Part shown: positions 19,770-27,338 of the stretch, one piece after another
Position numbering within the stretch: the first letter of the stretch is position 1
Layout of the letters: every line of letters begins with the position of its first letter
Assembly: GCA_964385635.1 (NCBI GenBank)
Contig: CAYLPU010000007.1
Location: forward strand, 20,207 to 84,206
Direction of reading: 5' to 3'
Length of the DNA: 64,000 nt
DNA from: CAYLPU01 sp964385635
Lineage (GTDB): Bacteria > Chloroflexota > Anaerolineae > B4-G1
Notes under the pieces: model-generated
Told to the model about the DNA's origin: nothing
Database searches by the model: none
Seen by the model: only the letters and a program-made list of their open reading frames with translations
Position numbers and translations under genes: made by a program

Positions 19770-19795
19770 GAGCACTCCCTGACAGTCACGATCAG

Positions 19796-19827
19796 ACGGG
19801 GCAGGCTCGGTGGCGGGCCTGCCCCGT
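19796..19827 (+). terminator. GC-rich hairpin between kbl and the convergent SDR gene
   Basis: ACGGGGCAGGC pairs with GCCTGCCCCGT, an 11-bp perfect stem with a 10-base loop. There is no T run on either strand, so it is a possible two-way terminator rather than a classic one. Confidence 0.55.
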
Positions 19828-19843
19828 TGACATCTCCCTTCCA

Positions 19844-20848
19844 TCAAACCGGGCGCGTGACCGGGCGGCGCTTCGACCACCTGGCCCTTGAACCGAGGAG
19901 ATATGGAGATTTCTTCAAGAGCCAGTAGCGAACAACGGGCCGAAACAGCCGTATCAGATGCCGCCGGTACCCTAGCAGCGCGAGCATCTCCTGGATATAG
20001 TCTCCCAGATCACGTCGCTGGTAGTTGAGAAGCCTCTGGCTTTCGGTGGTGTCCACCCAGTCGGTGCAAAAAGGCGTCGAACCAAAGGCCTCTTCCGGCA
20101 GTTTGCCCACTCCCATCGCGTCCAGTATCCGCCCTACAATCTCGCGATAGTAATACTGGCAACGCTGCCCACCCCCGATCAGCAGGGTTTTCCCCCACAC
20201 TTCCTCGCTGCTTATACCGTTGGCGAGCGCCAGCCCCACGTCCCGCGTGTGCACGTATTCCATGCGGTTGTCCAGGGGAACATCGAACATCCCCGGATCC
20301 AGTCGTATCGCCAGTGGCAGCGTAGCGGACAACCTGAGGATAGCCCACTCCAACCCGGACGACTTGACCATCTGTTCACATTCTACCTTGTGATACGAAT
20401 AGTGTTCGATGGGTTGAACCGGATCCGAGACGGTCCTGGGCGGCGGTTGATCCTGCGTTCTACCGTAGACGTGGTACGTCGAGGTAAAGATAATCTTAGG
20501 TGGTATGGGAAGGGGTTTCATCGCGTTGAGCAGATTGCGTGTGCCCCCCACATTGATCTCTCGGGCCCAGTCGGGACGAGCCTCAGACTCGACGCCAGTA
20601 GCCGACATTTTGGGAATGATAAACGCCAGATGAACCACGACCTCCTGGTCGCACACTGCGACGGCGATCTCTTCTGGGCAGCGCAAATCTCCCCACACCA
20701 CCTCTATCTGGCCGTTGAACCTGCGGGCGATCTTCTCATTCGCTCTCGTCTTAAGATCGAAACATCGCACAGTGTGGCCTCGCTTGATCAGCTCTTCCAG
20801 CGTACTCGTTCCGACGTTGCCGAAAGCGCCTGTCAACAACACATTCAC
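19844..20848 (-). CDS. NAD-dependent epimerase/dehydratase (extended SDR)
   Basis: 334 residues. The Rossmann motif LLTGAFGNVGTSTLEEL is at the N-terminus, IFTSTYHVYGRTQ carries the catalytic Ser, and HYSYHKVECE the Tyr-x3-Lys pair. Substrate is not evident. It lies 35 bases downstream of the TetR regulator gene on the same strand and is probably its co-regulated target. AGGAGG lies 11 bases before ATG. Confidence 0.8.
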   Translation of the reverse strand: MNVLLTGAFGNVGTSTLEELIKRGHTVRCFDLKTRANEKIARRFNGQIEVVWGDLRCPEEIAVAVCDQEVVVHLAFIIPKMSATGVESEARPDWAREINVGGTRNLLNAMKPLPIPPKIIFTSTYHVYGRTQDQPPPRTVSDPVQPIEHYSYHKVECEQMVKSSGLEWAILRLSATLPLAIRLDPGMFDVPLDNRMEYVHTRDVGLALANGISSEEVWGKTLLIGGGQRCQYYYREIVGRILDAMGVGKLPEEAFGSTPFCTDWVDTTESQRLLNYQRRDLGDYIQEMLALLGYRRHLIRLFRPVVRYWLLKKSPYLLGSRARWSKRRPVTRPV

Positions 20849-20883
20849 CTAACTACCTCCTCTAGTTCTGAGTTTTCTACTCA

Positions 20884-21480
20884 CTACTTCTTCTCCAGGC
20901 CGTCCAGGAGCATCCGCACGCCCTCCCGTGCTACCTCCCCCCAGTCAGCCCCCTCGGGATCAAGCAATCCCTGCAGTACCAGGCCAGCAGCCATAGAGAC
21001 GATAACCAGTGCCGCCATGTCGGGATCAACGGGCCGCAACGTGCCCTCAGCGATGCCAGCCTCGATCATACCAGAGAAAAAGGTCCGATACTGCCGGTAC
21101 GGGGCGATGGTTGCCTGCCAGACCGCCGGATCGCGCGCGGCCTTGATCCAGAACTCCAGAGAGATCGGAAGTTGCCCGCCCTCCATCTGGAAGACCGGCC
21201 GGGCCATCTCGGCCATCCGCAGAAGCCCCTCGGGGACCGTGTCCGCCTCAATGCAGGCCGCCGCCAGTTGGGTGGACAACTCCGCCAACCAGCGATCCAG
21301 CAATTCCAGGAAAAGAGCCTGCTTGCTGGGGAAGTGGTGGTAGAACGATCCCTTGGTCACACCAGCGCGGCGGCAGATCTCCGCCACCCCGGTACCGTCG
21401 TAGCCGTACTGGCCAAAACACTCCTCCGCTGACCGCAGAATACGTGAGTGGGTCTCCTCTCCCCGCCGTTGTGAAGTCAT
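20884..21480 (-). CDS. TetR family transcriptional regulator
   Basis: 198 residues starting MTSQRRGEETHSRIL. The N-terminal DNA-binding helix-turn-helix reads GVAEICRRAGVTKGSFYHHF, the standard TetR pattern. The C-terminal ligand domain is like the AcrR/TetR_C group. ATG 21480 has GGAGGTGG directly upstream. A perfect palindromic operator lies in the promoter, so autorepression is expected, relieved by an unknown small molecule. Confidence 0.88.
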   Translation of the reverse strand: MTSQRRGEETHSRILRSAEECFGQYGYDGTGVAEICRRAGVTKGSFYHHFPSKQALFLELLDRWLAELSTQLAAACIEADTVPEGLLRMAEMARPVFQMEGGQLPISLEFWIKAARDPAVWQATIAPYRQYRTFFSGMIEAGIAEGTLRPVDPDMAALVIVSMAAGLVLQGLLDPEGADWGEVAREGVRMLLDGLEKK

Positions 21481-21494
21481 CTCCACCTCCATAA

Positions 21495-21514
21495 AATACC
21501 GACCGGTCGGTATT
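21495..21514. promoter_or_regulatory. Perfect 20-bp palindromic TetR operator
   Basis: AATACCGACCGGTCGGTATT is its own complement. It begins directly after the -10 box and so covers the expected transcription start of the tetR-SDR operon. The core ACCGACCGGTCGGT matches operators seen for many TetR regulators. Confidence 0.85.
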
Positions 21515-21542
21515 ATTCTACCACAGTTCTTCTCCTTGTCAA
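21515..21542 (-). promoter_or_regulatory. Promoter of the tetR-SDR operon
   Basis: TTGACA (21542-21537), 16-base spacer ending TGTGG, then TAGAAT (21520-21515). It abuts the operator. Confidence 0.75.
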
Positions 21543-21607
21543 GGCAGTGAAACGCTCCGTTACCCAACCGTAACCTTCCTGTAACAGGCAGGCAGAGATA
21601 ATTGTGG

Positions 21608-21613
21608 CATAAT
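21608..21613 (+). promoter_or_regulatory. Extended -10 of the LysM-L,D-transpeptidase gene
   Basis: TTGTGGCATAAT has the TG-plus-one-base extension found at other promoters here. It lies 55 bases before the ATG; no clear -35. Confidence 0.45.
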
Positions 21614-21668
21614 AGGACTGGTGGGCAAACGCACAGGCAGGCAATCAAATGACCAGAGAGGAGGAACA

Positions 21669-22682
21669 ATGCGCAGGAGGATAACGACACTCGGTCTGGC
21701 GCTCACGCTGATACTGGTGCTGGCAGCACCAGCCTTCGCCCAGAGTTCTGTCATCCACGTCGTGCAGCGGGGAGAGAACCTGTTCCGCATTGCGCTGCGC
21801 TACGGGGTGACGGTGAACACGCTGGCGGCGACCAACGGCCTGAACAACGTCAGCCGCATCTACGCCGGGCAGCGGTTGGTCATCCCAACCGGCGGCAGCA
21901 CGACCAGCCCAACCAACCCCTCGTCGGGCGTGCACATCGTGCGACGGGGAGAGAATCTGTTTCGCATCGCGCTGCGCTATGGCATCACCTACCAGGCGTT
22001 GGCGGCCGCCAACAGCATCGCCAACCCCAACCATGTCTACGCGGGACAGCGATTGGTGATCCCGGGCCACGGGACCGCACCGTCGGTGCCAGCCCAACCC
22101 GCACCATCGGTGCCAACCCAACCCGCCCCGTCGGGCCAGACCTACACAGTGCGTCGCGGCGACACGCTCTCGGCCATCGCCCGGCGGTACGGCGTCTCGA
22201 CGTGGACGCTGGCCCAGGTCAATGGCATCCGCAACCCCTCGTTCATCTACGTCGGGCAGGTGCTGCGCATCCCCGGCGGTGGGAGCCCCGCCCCACCCGT
22301 CTCACCTGCCCCAGCCCCGGCCCCGGCCAGTGGCCGCTGGATTGACGTGAACCTCAGCGCACAGCGGGTCACCGCCTACCAGGGGAACACACCTGTGCAC
22401 AGCACGCTCGCCTCGACCGGACTACCGCGCACGCCGACTCCCACGGGCCAGTACCGCATCTACGTCAAGTACGTCTCCACCCCTATGTCCGGTCCCGGCT
22501 ACTACCTGCCCAACGTGCCCTACACGATGTACTTCTACCGGGGCTACGGCCTTCACGGCACCTACTGGCATTCCAACTTCGGCCACCCCATGAGCCACGG
22601 CTGCATCAACCTGCCCACGCCGGAAGCGCGGTGGTTCTTCAACTGGGCCTCAGTGGGCACGCTGGTTAAGATTCACTACTGA
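21669..22682 (+). CDS. Secreted triple-LysM L,D-transpeptidase
   Basis: 337 residues. Signal peptide 1-24 ending APAFAQ. Three LysM peptidoglycan-binding domains at about 29-72, 88-131 and 157-200; the first two share nearly the same sequence (RRGENLFRIALRYG). A Pro/Ala-rich linker with a repeated PSVPxQPA unit precedes the YkuD catalytic domain at about 216-336, with HxxxxxFGHPMSHGCINLP carrying the catalytic His and Cys. The family makes 3-3 cross-links in peptidoglycan or anchors proteins. GAGAGGAGG lies just before ATG. Confidence 0.9.
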   Translation: MRRRITTLGLALTLILVLAAPAFAQSSVIHVVQRGENLFRIALRYGVTVNTLAATNGLNNVSRIYAGQRLVIPTGGSTTSPTNPSSGVHIVRRGENLFRIALRYGITYQALAAANSIANPNHVYAGQRLVIPGHGTAPSVPAQPAPSVPTQPAPSGQTYTVRRGDTLSAIARRYGVSTWTLAQVNGIRNPSFIYVGQVLRIPGGGSPAPPVSPAPAPAPASGRWIDVNLSAQRVTAYQGNTPVHSTLASTGLPRTPTPTGQYRIYVKYVSTPMSGPGYYLPNVPYTMYFYRGYGLHGTYWHSNFGHPMSHGCINLPTPEARWFFNWASVGTLVKIHY

Positions 22683-22708
22683 CCCGGTTCCTGGTACAGA
22701 ACACGCAA

Positions 22709-22750
22709 AGGCCCCGTCCCGGGAATGTCCTTGCTCCCGAGACGGGGCCT
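22709..22750 (+). terminator. Long GC-rich hairpin after the L,D-transpeptidase gene
   Basis: AGGCCCCGTC pairs with GACGGGGCCT and the stem continues through CGGGA/TCCCG after one mismatch. It starts 27 bases past the stop. It lacks a T tract, so termination strength is uncertain. Confidence 0.6.
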
Positions 22751-22814
22751 GCAGGTTCTGCGCCACAGGCGCGCTCTCACGCGACGCACTATTACTACAA
22801 CGTGACTTCGCTCT

Positions 22815-22911
22815 AGAAACCCGTTTTCTGGCGCCTCCAATTCAATCCACCAGTGTTACGGAGCCGATTTGCCAACCAGAGTGGCTCCGGCATAGGAGAA
22901 AACGGGTTTCT
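22815..22911. repeat. 97-bp element with perfect 15-bp inverted ends (GAAACC type)
   Basis: AGAAACCCGTTTTCT at 22815-22829 and its exact complement at 22897-22911, with an inner GGAGCC/GGCTCC pair. It has the same general design as the elements at 12319 and 59873. The 338-base gap from 22683 to 23020 holds this and the hairpin above; I see no gene in it. Confidence 0.7.
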
Positions 22912-23020
22912 TTCAAGCCATTATGTCAAAATAACGTTGTAGTACTATTTGGCTCGGGGACTCTCGGCTGTGCCCGCTTCTAATCCGTATATGCCCGACG
23001 AAGACCCCGCAGTTCAGCCA

Positions 23021-24898
23021 TTAATCGAGCGGGAAGGCCGTCGCGCCAATACCGCCGCTGCCGTCCCCGATGGCAGACGTTGTCCCATACCCCGCTCCCC
23101 AGACAGTGAAGTCGTCATAGCGCAGGTAGACGGGTGATGTTGACCCGCTGCCGGCATAGAGCCCCACGCGGCGGCTGCCGGTGTAGGTACCGTCGCTGCA
23201 ACTATTCAGGTAGTGATCGTTGACATAGAGCCGGATCTGCGAACCATCGCGCGTCACCCTGAGCAGATTGTGGGCGTAGTAGCTGTTGATGTAGGATGAG
23301 TCGGTGTATGGAATGAGATTCGTCCACGTGCCACCGTCGTAGCGATACAGGCTGTACTCCTGTCGCCCGGGCTGGACTATGAAGAAGTAGCCCTGGCCGC
23401 CGCTGCTATCGAGGCCGAACACGATGCCGTAGCGGCTATTGGCCCCAGTACTGCGCCAGGCCTCAACCTCAATCGTGCAGTCAGAGCAGGTAAAGCCCGG
23501 CCAGGCCCAGACATTCCAGTTTGCCTGCTTGAGTTGCATGCGGTAGTTGCCATTGTAGTAATCGAGGGCATAGTTGGTGTAGTCACCGGTGGGCCAACCG
23601 CTGCCGGAATCGCTGAAGTCATCGAAGTAGAGCCGGCTCCCATAGCTGCGGAGCACCAGCGGTAGATAGATGCTCGTCCGTTCCAGGCCACCAGCGTCGC
23701 TAGAAACCCGCGATCCTGCACTGATCTCATACACCCCACCGCTTCCGGTACCGCTACGATGCGAAACTTCAGCGTAGACGGTACCACCCGCGCTCACGGA
23801 GATGGGAATGTAGAGATAACCGTTGTCACTGGCGCTTGTGGTCAAATCTACGTCGGCGAGCACCGTAGTCCCATCTGATGCAAACACTCGTAGCCGGGGG
23901 TCCATACCAAGCGCCAGGTTGCTGACACGCAAAACCAACTCGCCTGCGCTGGAGACGCTCACCTCAAACACGTCCACGTCGCCCTGACTGTCGATCTTGC
24001 CGGCGATATCGGTGTTGTCCGTCCCCAGGTCGGTTGCGCTCCAATCAGGATCGTCCTCGTGATCATCACTCTGTACACCTTCAACAGTGATCTGGATTCT
24101 TGCAAACCGCTCGAAGTTCTCTGTTATGGGGATTGAATCCGCTATTGGGAGCGCTTCACCGTCAGGGCCGATTGATGGTTGGAAGCCGAGTTCTGTAAGT
24201 TCAGCGGTGCCAGCACTGTTGTCAAACTGCGCGGTTATGTTGTAAGTGCCGTCCTGATCATAGTCCAGGATAGCGGAGTATAGACCATCATCAGCCTCGG
24301 CGTCCGGGGCCACACCATCGTCCAACAAGGCAAATGACGTGACAGTGCCGTCAGGCTTTTCGACGCTTGCACTTACTCCCGCACCCAATATCGGCACTTC
24401 CTTGCCAGGGATAGCCAGTAACACGATCGGCTCAGGATACTGGACCACGTCTCCAGTAAGGGAGGTCAGCGAGGCCGCATAGGTGAAGCGGTCTTCCGCA
24501 GAACCGCTGGCCCTGTACGCAATATCAACATCTGAACTCGATGCTAATGCTTGCAGTTTCCAATCCCCCGAAGTCAGGGACTCCGTGCCCAGGAGACAGA
24601 TTGTTTCCGTGCCAGAAGCGCTGCAGTCCGCCGTATCTACGAGAGTGTCGCTCGGGTCGAGCAAGGTGAGGTCAACGTCGCCAAGAGAACCGTCGTAAGT
24701 TATCACCAGATTTAGCCGACTGAGCGTTGAGTCAACACAGATCGGCATTGAGGACGGCGATCCGCTTGGCACCGTTGTGCTACCCGTCGCGATACCCACA
24801 CTGGGCGAGGTCAGTTGCTGAGCGTCCTGGAATACCTGCGTTAACTCGGCCAGGGTCGTGGGCGAGGAGTAGTACCTGCCACCGGTGTCGTTTGCCAT
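23021..24898 (-). CDS. C-terminal part of a frameshifted CLCA-like VWA surface protein
   Basis: In this frame the sequence stays open to about 25171. Upstream of the first internal ATG it reads NRVVYLLTDGYSNTGVAPLS, the missing middle of the VWA domain in the gene upstream. Domains here: end of VWA; a beta-sandwich with Asp-rich ends (DDGVAPDAEADDGLYSA); a pre-peptidase C-terminal-like domain (GKIDSQGDVDVFEVSV); the motif IYLPLVLRSYG; and a lectin/LamG-like domain (FDDFSDSGSGW onward). It is a secreted protein continuing the frame of 25021-26211, broken by one indel. Confidence 0.75.
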   Translation of the reverse strand: MANDTGGRYYSSPTTLAELTQVFQDAQQLTSPSVGIATGSTTVPSGSPSSMPICVDSTLSRLNLVITYDGSLGDVDLTLLDPSDTLVDTADCSASGTETICLLGTESLTSGDWKLQALASSSDVDIAYRASGSAEDRFTYAASLTSLTGDVVQYPEPIVLLAIPGKEVPILGAGVSASVEKPDGTVTSFALLDDGVAPDAEADDGLYSAILDYDQDGTYNITAQFDNSAGTAELTELGFQPSIGPDGEALPIADSIPITENFERFARIQITVEGVQSDDHEDDPDWSATDLGTDNTDIAGKIDSQGDVDVFEVSVSSAGELVLRVSNLALGMDPRLRVFASDGTTVLADVDLTTSASDNGYLYIPISVSAGGTVYAEVSHRSGTGSGGVYEISAGSRVSSDAGGLERTSIYLPLVLRSYGSRLYFDDFSDSGSGWPTGDYTNYALDYYNGNYRMQLKQANWNVWAWPGFTCSDCTIEVEAWRSTGANSRYGIVFGLDSSGGQGYFFIVQPGRQEYSLYRYDGGTWTNLIPYTDSSYINSYYAHNLLRVTRDGSQIRLYVNDHYLNSCSDGTYTGSRRVGLYAGSGSTSPVYLRYDDFTVWGAGYGTTSAIGDGSGGIGATAFPLD

Positions 24899-25020
24899 CT
24901 GCTGGAGCGTAGCGGTATCGGCGCTAGCCCCGTAGGCGAATGTGAACAGAGGAATGTGAGCCGACTGGTAGGCAGGAATAACCGAGAGCGGGGCGACCCC
25001 CGTGTTGCTATAGCCATCGG

Positions 25021-26211
25021 TCAGAAGATAGACGACCCGATTGGTGTTGCTGATGCTGTGGAGGCCAGCAGGTCATCCAGCGCCTGCTGTGCCGCAGCGC
25101 CGATGGCCGTCGAGCCACCAGCACTGATCTTATCGATCTCGTTCTTGATATCGGTCTTTGTCGCCTGGCTATCAATAGCGGTCAGCGACTGGACCACAGT
25201 CACTTGATCGTCGAACTTGATAACGCCGATTGTCGTATGGTTGATCTGAGCCAGGTCTACCAACAGTTTTGCTGCCGTCTTCGCATTGTCCAGGGGAGTC
25301 CCCGACATGCTTCCCGAGTGGTCGATGACGATTTGATACGAGCTGTCCCCCCCGCTCACCCATACGATATCGAGATCACTACGGGCAGCCGCTGCGGGCA
25401 GATCGATGGCGGGGTGTGTGCCTGTGGTGGGTGCAACTGCTGCCAGATCAGCATAGTAGATGCGCTGTGGCAGAGCCTTGCGCTGGCCGTCCCGTGGATC
25501 GTCGGCAACCGGCCGCGCCAAAGTCTCCCAGCAACTGGCACCATAGACTCGGTGTTGTGCGGTGTTTCTGGTGTCACTGATGGCTGTGGAAAAATTGAGC
25601 CAATTGTAATCGTGACCGCTACCTTCATCGACCGCATTAAACTGGTTGTGCATGATCGAGTTTGGCACGGCATCATCATTGGAGTGGGGGAAGTGAAAGA
25701 TGGTGTCATAGGACGGAAGGCCTTTGTATTCGTCGTAAAGCCCATAGAAATAGTGGCCCCACTCGTGGGCAAGCGTGTAGCCACCTTTTTGCCCGCCCTT
25801 GTCATCATCCAGGAACTTGGTGGTGCTAAACGTATCGCAGAAGTTGACGTGGTCACCTTGCACAGATCTCCCGGAGGGGGCTGCGTTGGGATGGCAACTG
25901 GCCACCCAAACGACATCCGCCCTGTCGGCGAAGTTTCCCCCCGTGTAGATCGTCACTTTTTGGATCTTGTGCGCGCCGTTGGAGGCCTCATACACGCCGT
26001 CAGCGAAGTACCGAATGATGCGCTCGTAAGGCGCACGGTCGGCGGCTGAGGCAGGTGAGCTGTAGAGTGAGATCGTTATGTCAATCAAGGTAGCTTGCGT
26101 TCGTACCTGCGGCGAAGAAAGGGCCGTTGTAGGAGACAACAGTACGATAACTATGACCATAAGCAGAGAAAGCACAACAACAGATCGTCGGTGTACACCG
26201 AGCAATTTCAT
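25021..26211 (-). CDS. CLCA-like secreted metalloprotease-VWA protein, N-terminal part (frameshifted)
   Basis: 396 residues. Signal peptide 1-32. The metalloprotease-like domain contains TLAHEWGHYFYGLYDEY, an HExxH zinc motif followed by the Asp-Glu that marks calcium-activated chloride channel regulator (CLCA) proteins, which cut themselves. The VWA domain starts with IVIDHSGSMSGTPLDNA (MIDAS). The frame then ends at LLASTASATPIGSSIF, while the true VWA continuation lies in another frame. The indel is near 25060-25075. Joined, the product would be about 1,045 residues. GGAGGG precedes ATG. A lipoprotein gene lies 18 bases upstream. Confidence 0.75.
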   Translation of the reverse strand: MKLLGVHRRSVVVLSLLMVIVIVLLSPTTALSSPQVRTQATLIDITISLYSSPASAADRAPYERIIRYFADGVYEASNGAHKIQKVTIYTGGNFADRADVVWVASCHPNAAPSGRSVQGDHVNFCDTFSTTKFLDDDKGGQKGGYTLAHEWGHYFYGLYDEYKGLPSYDTIFHFPHSNDDAVPNSIMHNQFNAVDEGSGHDYNWLNFSTAISDTRNTAQHRVYGASCWETLARPVADDPRDGQRKALPQRIYYADLAAVAPTTGTHPAIDLPAAAARSDLDIVWVSGGDSSYQIVIDHSGSMSGTPLDNAKTAAKLLVDLAQINHTTIGVIKFDDQVTVVQSLTAIDSQATKTDIKNEIDKISAGGSTAIGAAAQQALDDLLASTASATPIGSSIF

Positions 26212-26229
26212 GGCAACCCTCCTTGATCC

Positions 26230-27150
26230 TTATGGTTCTACTGTGAGCAAATGCCTGATTTGAAACACTTGATCGCCATAGGCAACATGCGCGCTCCTTC
26301 CATGTTCAAAAGAGAGCGGTATGGCGGCATAAGGCGACTCATCAGAATCAACTCTAATCAATCTGCGCTCGTGTGTAATTGCCTGCTTAAGCAGCGGGCT
26401 GCTTTCTAGTTGCTCATGGCTGATATCAATGACCAGACCCGCTTCTCGCAACTGCCCCGCTTTTTCTGTCGTTAGCAACTGACCCCGAATATACCTGCGC
26501 CCCGGGGCAATCGGCTGCGACGGCAACGTTTGAGCCAGCGCCTTTGTGCTTTCCACCAACTGCTGCAACACGTGCGGCGCAACGTCGGGGTTGCCAACCC
26601 ATTGACTTGCGGGCGCATTGCAGAAGGCAACCTCGACGAGGAGCGTCGGCCCGACGTACTCGGGCAGCACCACACCGCCGCTACTTGCCCCCGGACCCTC
26701 CTCTGGCAGTGACGGCATCTCGAAATTGTTGAGGCTTTGAAATATGTCAGATACGTCAACACTACCTTCTCGCCGGGTCAAGACTATGTCATCATTCCTC
26801 TCACCGGTCTGCTGGACAGTTCCATCCCTGGCAACATAGACGACCCCCATCAAAGCGGGCATCCCGCCTATTTGCTCTTCATACTCCACAATGAATACGT
26901 GGCACACACTCATTTCAGTTCGAGTTGGATCTACATCGGAGGCTGTCGGCGACGGCATCATAGTCAGTGAGGGTACCGGATCGGTGGAGCACACTGTCGA
27001 GGAGGGTGCTGTGATTGGTGCCGCCGACGGTTCGGTAGGGGACATCGCCGTCGGAGGCTCCACCTGCAACTGGGTGCAGGCCGTCAGCAAGATTGCCAAA
27101 AGAGGGAGAAGGCCAGCGAACTCACACGGGTGATAGAAGCGGCTAGTCAT
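26230..27150 (-). CDS. Hypothetical lipoprotein
   Basis: 306 residues from MTSRFYHPCEF. A hydrophobic stretch ends in the lipobox LLTAC. A Pro/Thr/Ser-rich linker follows (about residues 30-75), then a globular domain with CHVFIVEYEEQIGG and a SEEGPGASSG-like loop. I do not recognise the family. It is 18 bases upstream of the CLCA-like gene on the same strand and is probably co-transcribed. The ribosome site is weak; the frame is open to 27249. Confidence 0.6.
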   Translation of the reverse strand: MTSRFYHPCEFAGLLPLLAILLTACTQLQVEPPTAMSPTEPSAAPITAPSSTVCSTDPVPSLTMMPSPTASDVDPTRTEMSVCHVFIVEYEEQIGGMPALMGVVYVARDGTVQQTGERNDDIVLTRREGSVDVSDIFQSLNNFEMPSLPEEGPGASSGGVVLPEYVGPTLLVEVAFCNAPASQWVGNPDVAPHVLQQLVESTKALAQTLPSQPIAPGRRYIRGQLLTTEKAGQLREAGLVIDISHEQLESSPLLKQAITHERRLIRVDSDESPYAAIPLSFEHGRSAHVAYGDQVFQIRHLLTVEP

Positions 27151-27338
27151 TGCGATACGCAGAACCCCCTTTAACTGGGGATTTAGAATAGTTGGGTGAA
27201 AACAGCAACGGGATTGCTGATGGTAGGCCAGCCAAGAGCATCTTACCACATATTTGCGCCAAAGTCAACAGCGCGTATGCTGCACGACACCACGTACACA
27301 CGGCGCACCCACAGGGATGTGGCCCCGTCCAGCGTACT

